This document shows positions 34,454 to 43,256 of a DNA stretch of 64,000 nucleotides, in pieces. The notes beneath the pieces are model-generated. The model was not told the origin of the DNA, made no database searches, and saw only the letters and a list, made by a program, of their open reading frames with translations. The DNA lies in contig NZ_BSDI01000004.1 in assembly GCF_027923225.1 (NCBI RefSeq), positions 307,276 to 371,275 on the forward strand, written 5' to 3'. Within the stretch, counting starts at the first letter, position 1, and every line of letters begins with the position of its first letter. A program made the position numbers and the translations under genes. This DNA comes from Phytohabitans aurantiacus (GTDB lineage Bacteria > Actinomycetota > Actinomycetes > Mycobacteriales > Micromonosporaceae).

Positions 34454-35542
34454 TCACCGGAACTCGTCGGCGAGTCTGGAGACGATCTGCTTGATGTCTT
34501 GGGCGCGGTCGCGGGGGCAGACCAGTACGGCGTCGGGGGTGTCTACCACGACCACGTCGTGCAGGCCGAGCGTGGCGATCAGCCGCCCGGACTGTGGCAC
34601 CACCACGAGCCCGGTGGAGTCGTGCAGCAGTACACCCGGCTTGTTCTCCGCCGGCTCGGCACCCACCACCACGTTGCCGTCCGGGTCGGCCGGAAGCACC
34701 TCGCCGAGCGTGTCGAAGTCGCCAACGTCGTTCCAGCCGAAGTCACCCGGCACGGTGCCGACCAGTCCGGCGGCGGCCGCGCCCTCCATCACCGCGTAGT
34801 CGACCGAGATCTTCGGCAGCGTCGGCCAGACCTCGCCGAGCACGTCACCGCGCGCCGGGGTGTCCCACGCCGCGGCGATCCTGATCAGCCCGGCGTGCAA
34901 CTCGGGCTGCTGCCGCGCCAGCTCGGCGAGGAAGACGTCGACCCGCCAGACGAACATGCTGGCGTTCCAGAAGTACCGCCCGGAGTCGACATAGGACACC
35001 GCGACGTCGTACGCCGGCTTCTCCTTGAACTCCTCGACCATCCGCATCGGGCCACCGTCGATGGACCCGCCGCACTGCAGGTATCCGTATCCCGTCTCCG
35101 GGCTGGTCGGCGTGATGCCCACGGTCATCAGCAGACCGCGCTCGGCGCCGGCGACCGCCTGCCGCACCGCCTCGACGTATCGGTCCGGGTCACCGATCAG
35201 GTGGTCGGCGGCGAACGAGCCCATCACCGCGCGGGGCTCGCGCCGGGCGATGACGGCCGCGGCGAGCGCGATGGCCGCGCACGAGTCGCGTGGCGAGGGC
35301 TCGACCAGGATGTTGTCTTCGGGTACCCGAGCCAGCTGCCGCGCCACGGCCGCGGCGTGTGACGCTCCGGTGACCACCAGTGTCCGCTCCGGGGTGGTGA
35401 GCGGCGCCAGCCGCGCCACCGTCGCCTGCAGCAGTGACGCCGAGGAGCCCGTGAGCGGATGCAGAAACTTGGGGTGACCGGAGCGGGACAGCGGCCACAG
35501 CCGAGTGCCACTGCCACCCGCCGGAATGACGGCGAAGAGCAT
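34454..35542 (-). CDS. manC: Mannose-1-phosphate guanylyltransferase (GDP-mannose pyrophosphorylase)
   Basis: 362 residues. The nucleotidyltransferase signature PAGGSGTRLWPLSR (7-20), FKEKP and a typical WNASMFVWR segment identify the ManC/GMP family, which makes GDP-mannose for glycolipids and cell-surface glycans. The length is that of the single-function type, without a fused isomerase. It sits beside a GT-B glycosyltransferase gene and is placed as Rv3264c is in M. tuberculosis. Confidence 0.9.
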   Translation of the reverse strand: MLFAVIPAGGSGTRLWPLSRSGHPKFLHPLTGSSASLLQATVARLAPLTTPERTLVVTGASHAAAVARQLARVPEDNILVEPSPRDSCAAIALAAAVIARREPRAVMGSFAADHLIGDPDRYVEAVRQAVAGAERGLLMTVGITPTSPETGYGYLQCGGSIDGGPMRMVEEFKEKPAYDVAVSYVDSGRYFWNASMFVWRVDVFLAELARQQPELHAGLIRIAAAWDTPARGDVLGEVWPTLPKISVDYAVMEGAAAAGLVGTVPGDFGWNDVGDFDTLGEVLPADPDGNVVVGAEPAENKPGVLLHDSTGLVVVPQSGRLIATLGLHDVVVVDTPDAVLVCPRDRAQDIKQIVSRLADEFR

Positions 35543-35597
35543 CAGCCCATCATGCCCTCCCCGCCGTGAGCGGCGCGTGAGGGCCAGCGGGTGAGGA

Positions 35598-36743
35598 TCA
35601 GCCGGCGGCGCGGCGCCAGGCCGCTACGTGCACCTCGGCGCTCGACTCCCAGGTGAACTCCTTGGCCCGGTCGAAACCGGCCTTGGCCAGCGCGAGCCGG
35701 CGCGCCTCGTCGTCGAGCAGCGCGCCCAGGTCGTCTGCGATCTGCGAGGGATCTTCGCTCGTGTAGGCCACCGCGTCGCCACCGACCTCGGGCAGGGACA
35801 GCCGCGGCGTGGTGAGCACCGGGGTGGCGCAGGCCATCGCCTCGAGGATCGGCAGGCCGAAGCCCTCGCCGTATGACGGGTAGGCGGCCACCATGGCACC
35901 GCCGAGGAACCCGGGCAGGTCGGCGTATCGCAGGTAGCCGGGGCGGAGCAGGCGCAGGTGCGCGGGCACCTCGGCCACCGCACGGTCGATGTCGTCGTCG
36001 TGCCCCTGCCCACCCGCGATGACGAGCGCAGGCGGCTCGGTGCGGTCACGCACCGCCTGCGCCCAGCCGCGGATCAGGTTGGGCACGTTCTTGCGCGGCT
36101 CCTTGGCGCCCAGGAACGCGACGTATTCGCTGCTGCCCAGCCCCAGACGGGCCCGGACGCGAGCCTTCTCCTCGTCGGTCGGCGGGTGGAACGCCGCGTG
36201 GTCGACGCCGTGGTATGCCACGTCGATGCGGGTCGGGTCGGCGTCGAGAAGCCGGATCAGCTCGTCGCGGGTGGCCTTGCTGGGCACGATCACCCGGTCG
36301 GCGCGGCGCAGCGCGGTCTTGATGGCGCTGCGGAAGAACGTGCGGCGCGACTTGTCGTAGTGCTCCGGCTCCGTGAAGAAGGTCGCGTCGTGCACGGTGA
36401 CCGTGACCGGACACCCGGCCCGCAACGGGCAGGTGTAGAAGGGCGAGTGCAGCACCTGCGCGCCGGTCTGCTGGGCGAGCAGCGGCAGGCCGGTCTGCTC
36501 CCAGGCCAGGCGCGCCGGACGGTGTGTCACCGCGGCGGGAGCGGGGATGACCTCGGCCGCGGGCAGCATCCGCCCGTATCGCTCGACGTCGGTGCGCAGA
36601 GCCACGACGGCCAGCTCGATCCCCGTGCCAATCATCTTGCCCAGCGAGCCGAGCAGGCCGTCGACGTATCTACCGACGCCACCCCTGTCGGCGGGGACGC
36701 TTGTGGCGTCGACGAGCACGCGGGGCGGGCTACCGGCGGTCAC
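35598..36743 (-). CDS. GT4-family glycosyltransferase
   Basis: 381 residues with the GT-B layout: N-terminal DATSVPADRGGVGRYVDGLL, acceptor-side HSPFYTCPLR and HDATFF, and the C-terminal donor site GEGFGLPILEAMACATPVL with the catalytic E7E-type motif. Similar enzymes transfer mannose or other sugars from nucleotide donors. GDP-mannose from the neighbouring manC product is the likely donor, by context only. 55 nt separate the two minus-strand genes, so they may be co-transcribed. Confidence 0.85.
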   Translation of the reverse strand: MTAGSPPRVLVDATSVPADRGGVGRYVDGLLGSLGKMIGTGIELAVVALRTDVERYGRMLPAAEVIPAPAAVTHRPARLAWEQTGLPLLAQQTGAQVLHSPFYTCPLRAGCPVTVTVHDATFFTEPEHYDKSRRTFFRSAIKTALRRADRVIVPSKATRDELIRLLDADPTRIDVAYHGVDHAAFHPPTDEEKARVRARLGLGSSEYVAFLGAKEPRKNVPNLIRGWAQAVRDRTEPPALVIAGGQGHDDDIDRAVAEVPAHLRLLRPGYLRYADLPGFLGGAMVAAYPSYGEGFGLPILEAMACATPVLTTPRLSLPEVGGDAVAYTSEDPSQIADDLGALLDDEARRLALAKAGFDRAKEFTWESSAEVHVAAWRRAAG

Positions 36744-36877
36744 TGGACGACTCCTCAGCTGTAAGTCCTCGGTCGTAAAGCTGTGTCTAACAACACTTAC
36801 GTAGAGCCTACGCCGAACGGATCGGCCATCGTTGTCTACGACGCGACGGTAAGGCGTTTCCTGAGGGGGTATTGAGC

Positions 36878-37516
36878 ATGCTCGTCAAGGACCCGACACG
36901 CCCTGTCGTCACGTGGTACGACGACGCGACCGGTGAACGCGTCGAGTTGTCGGGCGCCACGCTCGACAACTGGGTCGCGAAGACCGCCAATCTTCTCGTC
37001 GATGGGCTGGGGCTCGGCGCGGGCGACCGGGCCGCTGTGCTCCTGCCGCCGCACTGGCAGACCGCCGCCGTGCTGCTCGGCTGCTGGGCGGCGCGGCTCA
37101 CCGTCGATACGGACAGGCCGATCGACGTTCTGTTCGCCGCCGCCGACCGGGTCCATGAGGTCGGCGAGCTGCCGGCGGGTGACCGGTACGTGCTCGGCTT
37201 CGCGCCACTCGGTATGCCGATGCGCTCGGTGCCGGACGGGTTCGTGGACTATGTCGCCGACGTGCGCGGCTACGGCGACCGGTTCGCCCCGTACCCGTCG
37301 GAGTGGCCGGGCGACGACCCGCTGCGCCGCGCCGTCGAGCTGGGAATCACCGAGGGTGACCGGGTACTTGTCGACGCGGCGGCACACCCCGATCCGCTCG
37401 ACTGGCTGTACGCCCCGCTCGCCGCCGGCGCGTCGGTGGTGCTGTGCGGAAACCTCGACCCTGCCAAGGTGGCCGACCGGGAAACCGCGGAGCAGATCAC
37501 AGTTCAGCTGGTATGA
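36878..37516 (+). CDS. TIGR03089 family protein (truncated AMP-binding-like)
   Basis: 212 residues. It resembles the N-terminal part of acyl-adenylating enzymes (GATLDNWVAKTANLL, GDRAAVLLPPHWQTAAVLLGCW) but is far too short and lacks the P-loop-like TSGTTGxPK and the adenylate-binding motifs, as is normal for this family. Function unknown. The ATG at 36878 has GAGGGGG at 8 nt; a TTG two codons upstream is too close. The M. tuberculosis relative (Rv3268) has the same neighbourhood. Its 3' end overlaps the next, convergent gene by 20 nt. Confidence 0.8.
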   Translation: MLVKDPTRPVVTWYDDATGERVELSGATLDNWVAKTANLLVDGLGLGAGDRAAVLLPPHWQTAAVLLGCWAARLTVDTDRPIDVLFAAADRVHEVGELPAGDRYVLGFAPLGMPMRSVPDGFVDYVADVRGYGDRFAPYPSEWPGDDPLRRAVELGITEGDRVLVDAAAHPDPLDWLYAPLAAGASVVLCGNLDPAKVADRETAEQITVQLV

Positions 37517-37853
37517 CCTCACGCAGCGTGTCGCCGGCGTCCACCACATAGAAGGCCGCCCGGTCGCTCAGCCACGGCTTGCCGTCCGCCTCGTGATCGG
37601 AGAGCACCTTCTCCTGGATGCCGAGGATCACGTAGCGCGAGCCGTCCGGGTTCCCTTCCCGCCAGTCCTGCCCATAGATCGCGTCGACCAGCCGGTCAAG
37701 CCGCCCCGCCACCAGCGCGTCGCCCGAAACCCAGTCCCCCGGAAGCCGGTACCAGAAGGTGCGGGTCACCTTCGCCAAGGGGTTGACGGCATGGTTGCCG
37801 TCGATCCAGACGCCTAGCGTGTCGGTGATCGTCAACCGGAGGTACTCGTACAC
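37497..37853 (-). CDS. Small uncharacterised protein downstream of acetoacetyl-CoA synthetase
   Basis: 118 residues, soluble, with aromatic-rich blocks (VTRTFWYRLPGDW, RYVILGIQEKVL, AAFYVVDAGDTL). I do not recognise the family. The GTG at 37853 has no ribosome site but lies 46 nt after the aacS stop on the same strand, so it is probably expressed from that transcript. A frame extension upstream would overlap aacS without a start codon. Confidence 0.55.
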   Translation of the reverse strand: MYEYLRLTITDTLGVWIDGNHAVNPLAKVTRTFWYRLPGDWVSGDALVAGRLDRLVDAIYGQDWREGNPDGSRYVILGIQEKVLSDHEADGKPWLSDRAAFYVVDAGDTLREVIPAEL

Positions 37854-37899
37854 GTCGGTGAGACGCGCCAGCGGCCACTTTCGGATGTCGGCCGACCCG

Positions 37900-39840
37900 T
37901 CAGCGCTTTCTGACGAAAGGCTCGAACGCGGTCAGCGACTCGGGGTTCGCGAGGGCACCCGTCGATGCCGCTTCCGGCACAGGCGTCCCCGTAAGGATCT
38001 TCTTCACCGGTACTTCCAGCTTTTTCGCGCTGAGCGTCCGCGGCACCGCCTTGACCTGGTGGATCTCGTCGGGCACGTGCCGGGGTGACAGGGCGGTGCG
38101 CAGCTCTCTGGCGATCTTGGCACGCAGCTCGCCATCCAGCTCCCGGCCGTCGGCCAGTACGACGAAGAGCAGCAGCTCACCCGGGCCGCCCGCCGGGTCC
38201 TCCAGGTGTACGACCACCGAGTCGGTGACCTCGGAGAGGCCCTCGACCACCGAGTAGAACTCGGACGTGCCAAGCCGGACGCCGCCACGGTTGAGGGTGG
38301 CGTCGGAGCGACCGGTGATCACGCAGCTGCCCCGCTCGCTGATGGTGATCCAGTCGCCGTGCCGCCACACGCCGGGGTACACGTCGAAGTACGCCTCGCG
38401 GTAGCGGCGGCCATCCGGGTCGCCCCAGAAGCTCACCGGCATGCTGGGCATCGGGCGGGTGATCACCAGCTCGCCGAGCTGCCCGATGACCGGCTGCCCC
38501 TGCGCGTCGAACGCCTCTACCCGCGCGCCCAGGCAGCGGCAGGACAGTTCCCCCTCGTAGACCGGCACCAGCGGGACACCGCCGACGAATCCGGTGCACA
38601 CATCGGTGCCGCCGGACAGCGACTGGAGCTGCACCGTCGGGCTGACCGCCTCGTACACCCAGGCGAAGCCCTCCGGCGGCAGCGGCGCGCCCGTCGAGCC
38701 GATGCCCCGCAGCCGCGGGTCTGCGGCTGGTCTCAGCTCCGCCTTGCGGCAGGCGAGCAGGAACGGCGCGCTCGTGCCGAAGTAGGTGACCTCGGCTTCC
38801 TCGGCGAGCCGCCACAGCGTGCCCAGGTCGGGGTGGGCCGGGTCGCCGTCGAAGAGCACGATCGCCGCGCCGGCGGCCGGACCGGACGCGAGGAAGTTCC
38901 ACATCATCCAGCCGGTGGTGGTGAACCAGAAGAACCGGTCACCCGGGCCGAGGTCGTGGTGCAGCGCGAGCATCTTCAGGTGCTCGACCAGGATGCCGCC
39001 GTGCCCGTGCACGATCGGCTTCGGCAGGCCGGTGGTGCCTGAGGAGTAGAGCACGTACAGCGGATGGTCGAACGGCACCGGCTCGTACGCCATCTCCTCG
39101 ACGGTGCCGGGCGTGGTGTCGGCCCATTCCCAGGCGCCGCCGGCCAGGTACGGGATGGTCACGGTGTGCCGCAGCGAGGGCAGGGCCGACCGGATCGCCG
39201 CCACCTCGGCGCTCCGGTCGATGGTCTTCGCGCCGTACCGGTACCCGTCGACCGCGACCAGTACGGTCGGCTCGATCTGCTGCCAGCGGTCGACCACGCT
39301 GCGGGTGCCGAACTCGGGTGCGCACGACGAGAACACCGCGCCGAGGCTGGCGGTGGCCAGCATCAGCACGTATGTCTCCGGGATGTTCGGCGCGTACGCG
39401 GCCACCCGGTCACCCCGGCCGACGCCCAGTTCGCGCAGCGCGGCCCGCGCCCGGCGGACCTGCTCGCGCAGGCCGGCCGCTGTCAGCGTGACCGGGTCGC
39501 GGGTCTGCGAGTACCCGAGCACGATCACGTCATCGTCGGCGACGCCGGGCATCCGCAGCACGTGCTCGGCGTAGTTCAGCGTGGCGCCGGGAAACCAGCG
39601 GGCGCCCGGCATGACCGGATCGACGAGCGTAGCGGTCGGCTGATCGTACGCGATCACGTCGAAGTAGTCCCAGATCGATCGCCAGAACGCCGGAAGATCG
39701 TCGACCGACCACTGCCACAGCGCCTGGTAGTCGGCGAACGCCAACCCGCGGTGTTCCCGCAGCCAGCGCAGGTAGTCACCGATCCGAGCCCGGTCCAGGA
39801 CGTCGGCCGGCGGGGTCCACAGCACCGTGCCCGCACTCAT
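37900..39840 (-). CDS. aacS: Acetoacetyl-CoA synthetase
   Basis: 646 residues, the length of acetoacetate-CoA ligases. The adenylation motifs are present: YSSGTTGLPKPIVHGHGG, QSLSGGTDVCTGF, and the C-terminal RSDATLNRGGVRLGTSEFY. AacS activates acetoacetate in ketone-body or polyhydroxybutyrate use. The ATG at 39840 fits family N-termini (MSAGTVLWTPP); the frame to 39870 has no support. Divergent from the first proline-tailed membrane protein gene with 53 nt between. Confidence 0.9.
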   Translation of the reverse strand: MSAGTVLWTPPADVLDRARIGDYLRWLREHRGLAFADYQALWQWSVDDLPAFWRSIWDYFDVIAYDQPTATLVDPVMPGARWFPGATLNYAEHVLRMPGVADDDVIVLGYSQTRDPVTLTAAGLREQVRRARAALRELGVGRGDRVAAYAPNIPETYVLMLATASLGAVFSSCAPEFGTRSVVDRWQQIEPTVLVAVDGYRYGAKTIDRSAEVAAIRSALPSLRHTVTIPYLAGGAWEWADTTPGTVEEMAYEPVPFDHPLYVLYSSGTTGLPKPIVHGHGGILVEHLKMLALHHDLGPGDRFFWFTTTGWMMWNFLASGPAAGAAIVLFDGDPAHPDLGTLWRLAEEAEVTYFGTSAPFLLACRKAELRPAADPRLRGIGSTGAPLPPEGFAWVYEAVSPTVQLQSLSGGTDVCTGFVGGVPLVPVYEGELSCRCLGARVEAFDAQGQPVIGQLGELVITRPMPSMPVSFWGDPDGRRYREAYFDVYPGVWRHGDWITISERGSCVITGRSDATLNRGGVRLGTSEFYSVVEGLSEVTDSVVVHLEDPAGGPGELLLFVVLADGRELDGELRAKIARELRTALSPRHVPDEIHQVKAVPRTLSAKKLEVPVKKILTGTPVPEAASTGALANPESLTAFEPFVRKR

Positions 39841-39893
39841 TCCGCCATCTTGCCCTGGGTGCCGGCACACGCCGGAACCGGTACGGTGCGCGC

Positions 39894-40517
39894 ATGCGAC
39901 ATCTATGGAGTCTGTTGGCCGGCGTCGTGGCGGCGCCGCTCACGTGGGTGCTCGTCTCGCTGGGCCAGGGCGGCTCGACGCGTACCGTCGCGGGCTGGGT
40001 CGAGGCCCGCACGTTCGACACCGTCGACCTGATCGAGCCCGCCGCGTACCTCGCCGTCGCGGGCATCCTGCTCGGACTGCTCGGCACACTTCGGTGGTCA
40101 CCGGTGGGGCCGGTCGTCGCCGGACTGCTGCTCATCGCGCCGTACGGCGGCATGTTCGCCGACCCGCTGGCGGTACGCGACGCGGTGCCGGACACCTGGA
40201 AGATCCTCGGCGACCCGATCCCGCTGCGGCTCCCGCTCGACAACGGCACCCTGCTGCTGATCGGTGCGCTGCTGGTGATGGCGGCGTTCAGCGCGCAGCG
40301 GTGGCGGCGGTGGCCCGTGCCGGCACCGGCACCGGCACCCGAACCGCTCGTCGAAGAACCGGCCGACGCGCCCACTCTCGAGTCGCCCCCGGTCATACCC
40401 GATCCCGTGCCCGCTGGCTCGATGAGCTCCACTTCCACGGATTCCACCAAGCGGAACGGCGATTCGCCCTGGAACACCCCGCCGAGCAGGGCAGGTAGCG
40501 AGAAACCCGAGTCGTAG
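39894..40517 (+). CDS. Membrane protein, first of a tandem paralogous pair
   Basis: 207 residues with four hydrophobic segments (about 5-22, 47-67, 72-90, 115-133) and a hydrophilic tail rich in Pro/Glu/Ser. The N-terminus MRHLWSLLAGVVAAPLTWVL matches the next gene product (MRHVGSLLLALVLAPLAWVL), and the WSPVGPVVAG and QRWRRW segments also align, so the two are duplicates. No functional family recognised. Confidence 0.7.
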   Translation: MRHLWSLLAGVVAAPLTWVLVSLGQGGSTRTVAGWVEARTFDTVDLIEPAAYLAVAGILLGLLGTLRWSPVGPVVAGLLLIAPYGGMFADPLAVRDAVPDTWKILGDPIPLRLPLDNGTLLLIGALLVMAAFSAQRWRRWPVPAPAPAPEPLVEEPADAPTLESPPVIPDPVPAGSMSSTSTDSTKRNGDSPWNTPPSRAGSEKPES

Positions 40518-40579
40518 CAGGCCAGAGGTTTGCCGGACCGGGGTACGGTGCCACTCGCATCCAACATCAAGGAGGGCAG

Positions 40580-41791
40580 ATGCGGCACGTCGGGTCACTG
40601 CTCCTGGCCCTGGTCCTGGCACCCCTGGCATGGGTGCTGACCGGCGTCGGGCTCCTCAAGTACAACGATGTCCGGGTGCAGTTCGAAGACGGGCTGAGCG
40701 TGGACATCCTGCTCGGCCTGCTCGCTCTGCTCGGCGCCGGCGCGCTGTACGCGGTACTCGTGCTGGCGCGCCTGTCGCCGATCGGGCCCGCGCTGGCAGG
40801 TGCCGCTTATCTCGGCGCGGCTGTCTGGTACGCCGTCGAGCCGGCGTCGTTCCTCGACGTGTTCCCGTACGAGGTGGGTGACGTCGACCTCGGGCTGCCC
40901 ATCCCGGCGGCCGGGCTCTCGGCGGTGCTCGCCGTGCCACTGCTCGCCACGCTGGTGAGCCCGCGGCGCTGGCGGCGGTACGACCGGCCGCCCGCGGCAC
41001 ACGCCGGCGCCGGCCCGTACCCGGTGCCGCCTGGCGCGCCGTACGGACAGCCCGGTGCCCCCTACGGCGCCCCACCCGGCTACCCGGCGCCGCCTCCGCA
41101 GGGCGACTACCCGGGCGTGGGCGTCCCGGTGCCGGCCGGCGGCCTCGGCATGTCGAGCCCGGTGCCCACGCCGCCGGCGCCACCCGGCTACGGCCCGCCC
41201 GCCACGACCGCGTTCCCAGCGGCTGGTTTCCCGCCGGCCAGTTCCCCGCCGGCTGGTTTTCCGGCGACCGCGTACCCGCCGGCCGGCTCTCCGGCCGCCC
41301 CGACGACCGCGTTTCCGCCAGTCCCAACCCCGGACTATGCAAGGCCGCCGGCCGCGTACCCGCCAGCCGGCTCTCCAGCCGCCCCAACGACCGCGTTCTC
41401 GCAGGTCCCGACGCTCGCACCACAGCCGGCCGATCCGGCGCTCGCCTCGACCCAGCCGGTGTCGCCGCCAGCCCCCGCTGCCCCAGCCCCGCCGGCTCCG
41501 GCGCCGGCCTCCGCCCCGCCCGCGCCGCCTACACCCGCGCCGGGGCCGGACGCCGCCGAGCCGACGACGACCGTCCTGCCCAGCGGAGCCGGCGGCGGCT
41601 TCGGCGTCAGCGACGACCGGCCGACCAAGCGCCTCGACACCGACGCGACGCAGCTGGTCAAGGGCCCGCCCCCGCCGGACGCCTACCCGCGCCCGGCCTG
41701 GTCGGCACCGACCCCGCCGCCGATCACCCCACCCAAGCCACCGAGCGCCGAGCCCGACGACGACCCGGAAGCCACCCAGCGGCACCAGTAA
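40580..41791 (+). CDS. Membrane protein with long Pro/Ala-rich tail, second of the tandem pair
   Basis: 403 residues. The four-segment membrane part (~1-132) is paralogous to the previous gene product. The tail (~135-403) is Pro/Ala/Thr/Gly-rich with a near-exact repeat of AYPPAGSPAAPTTAF, and ends in PEATQRHQ. AAGGAGGG lies just before the ATG. A ~270-residue disordered tail is expected. The gene ends 5 nt before palindromic element copy 4. Confidence 0.7.
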   Translation: MRHVGSLLLALVLAPLAWVLTGVGLLKYNDVRVQFEDGLSVDILLGLLALLGAGALYAVLVLARLSPIGPALAGAAYLGAAVWYAVEPASFLDVFPYEVGDVDLGLPIPAAGLSAVLAVPLLATLVSPRRWRRYDRPPAAHAGAGPYPVPPGAPYGQPGAPYGAPPGYPAPPPQGDYPGVGVPVPAGGLGMSSPVPTPPAPPGYGPPATTAFPAAGFPPASSPPAGFPATAYPPAGSPAAPTTAFPPVPTPDYARPPAAYPPAGSPAAPTTAFSQVPTLAPQPADPALASTQPVSPPAPAAPAPPAPAPASAPPAPPTPAPGPDAAEPTTTVLPSGAGGGFGVSDDRPTKRLDTDATQLVKGPPPPDAYPRPAWSAPTPPPITPPKPPSAEPDDDPEATQRHQ

Positions 41792-41796
41792 CCCCC

Positions 41797-41856
41797 TTCG
41801 TGATCAGGGCGTCCCTGAAGTCGTTAGAACGACTTGAGGGACGCCCTGATCACGAA
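41797..41856 (+). repeat. Palindromic 3'-end element, copy 4 (longest arms)
   Basis: 27-nt arms (41797-41823, 41830-41856) including flanking TTCG/CGAA, one G-G mismatch and the loop TTAGAA. It lies between convergent genes, 5 nt after the membrane-protein stop and 13 nt from the acyl-CoA dehydrogenase stop. Confidence 0.88.
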
Positions 41857-41869
41857 ACGAAGAGAGCGG

Positions 41870-43030
41870 TCAGCGGAGGATGGAGCGGGCCATCACGATG
41901 CGCTGGACCTGGTTGGTGCCCTCGTAGATCTGGGTGATCTTGGCGTCTCGCATCATCCGCTCGACCGGGAAGTCGCGGGTGTAGCCGTACCCGCCGAGGA
42001 GCTGGACGGCGTCGGTGGTGATCTCCATCGCGGCGTCGGAGGCGAAGCACTTCGCAGCCGCGCCGAAGAAGGTCAGGTCGGCGTCGCCGCGCTCGGACTT
42101 GCCGGCGGCCGCGTAGGTGAGCTGCCGGGCGGCCTCCAGCTTCATGGCCATGTCGGCGATCATGAACTGGATGCCCTGGAAGTCGCCCACCGGCTTGCCG
42201 AACTGGGTGCGCTCCTGCACGTACTTCGCCGCGAAGTCGAGCGCGCCCTGCGCGATGCCCACCGCTTGGGCGGCGATCGTGACGCGGGTGTGGTCGAGCG
42301 TCCGCATCGCGGTGGCGAACCCGGTGCCCGGCTCGCCGATCATCCGGTCGGCCGGGATGCGCACGCCGTCGAGGTACACCTCGCGGGTCGGCGAGCCCTT
42401 GATGCCGAGCTTCTTCTCGGGCGCGCCGAAGCTGACACCCGGGTCGTCCTTGTCCACCACGAACGCCGAGATGCCGCGCGACCGCGCACCCGGCTCCGTC
42501 ACGGCGAAGACGGTGTAGAAGCGCGACTCACCGGCGTTGGTGATCCATCGCTTGACGCCGTCGAGCACGTAGTGGTCGCCGTCCCGCACCGCCCGGGTCG
42601 TCATGGAAACGGCGTCGCTGCCCGCTTCGGGCTCGGACAGGCAGTACGAGAACATCGCCTCGCCGCGCGCCACCGGCGGCAGGAAGCGGCTCTTGAGCTC
42701 CTCGGAGCCGGCCAGGATCAGCGGCATCGTGCCGAGCTTGTTGACGGCGGGGATCAGCGACGAGGAGGCGCACGCCCGGGCGACCTCTTCGATCACGATC
42801 GCGGTGGCCAGCGCGTCCGCGCCCGCGCCGCCGTACTGCTCGGGGATGTGCGGCGCGTGGAAGTCGGCCGCGCGCAGGGCCTCGTAGGACGCCTTGGGAA
42901 ATTCTCCCGTTTCGTCGGCTTCTGCCGCGTTCGGCGCGACCTTGGCGTCGCAAACCGCGCGAACCGCCTCGCGTACCGCCTCGTGCTCCTCGCTCAAGCT
43001 GTACGCGTCGAAGGGTTCTTGTGTCGTCAT
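41870..43030 (-). CDS. Acyl-CoA dehydrogenase (FadE25/AcdH type)
   Basis: 386 residues, the normal length. FAD- and substrate-binding motifs are present (CLSEPEAGSD, WITNAGESRFYTVFA) and the catalytic base is Glu370 in QIYEGTNQVQR. It oxidises acyl-CoA with electron transfer to ETF; branched short-chain substrates are likely from the resemblance to AcdH/FadE25. A FadE25 homologue lies near the same gene block in M. tuberculosis. The upstream region carries an inverted repeat. Confidence 0.92.
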   Translation of the reverse strand: MTTQEPFDAYSLSEEHEAVREAVRAVCDAKVAPNAAEADETGEFPKASYEALRAADFHAPHIPEQYGGAGADALATAIVIEEVARACASSSLIPAVNKLGTMPLILAGSEELKSRFLPPVARGEAMFSYCLSEPEAGSDAVSMTTRAVRDGDHYVLDGVKRWITNAGESRFYTVFAVTEPGARSRGISAFVVDKDDPGVSFGAPEKKLGIKGSPTREVYLDGVRIPADRMIGEPGTGFATAMRTLDHTRVTIAAQAVGIAQGALDFAAKYVQERTQFGKPVGDFQGIQFMIADMAMKLEAARQLTYAAAGKSERGDADLTFFGAAAKCFASDAAMEITTDAVQLLGGYGYTRDFPVERMMRDAKITQIYEGTNQVQRIVMARSILR

Positions 43031-43053
43031 TCCGGCTCCCCTTTGGCGATCTT

Positions 43054-43110
43054 CCTACGCGGGTGTGAGGATACCGACGAACGTTCAGATGCTCTTTACC
43101 GGCGCGTAGG
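43054..43110. promoter_or_regulatory. Inverted repeat and short palindrome upstream of the acyl-CoA dehydrogenase gene
   Basis: CCTACGCG (43054-43061) and CGCGTAGG (43103-43110) form a perfect 8-bp inverted repeat with 41 nt between. Inside it is the 8-bp palindrome GAACGTTC (43079-43086), a core seen in some TetR-family operators of fatty-acid genes. Its role is inferred from position only. Confidence 0.3.
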
Positions 43111-43256
43111 CTCCTCCACTATCGTCGCTGTGCACCCGGAAAGCCTGAGATACTTGTCGCATAGCTTCCTATATGCCCAATAAGCCGGCGCCGACTCAGG
43201 CGTCCCCACCCACACCGCGACGCGAAGCGCCGCCAGTGCGAGCGGAGAACAAAGGC

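Noticed and set aside
36800..36812. CGTAG-AGC-CTACG inverted repeat upstream of the TIGR03089 gene
   Set aside because: Only five base pairs and no further support; could easily be chance.
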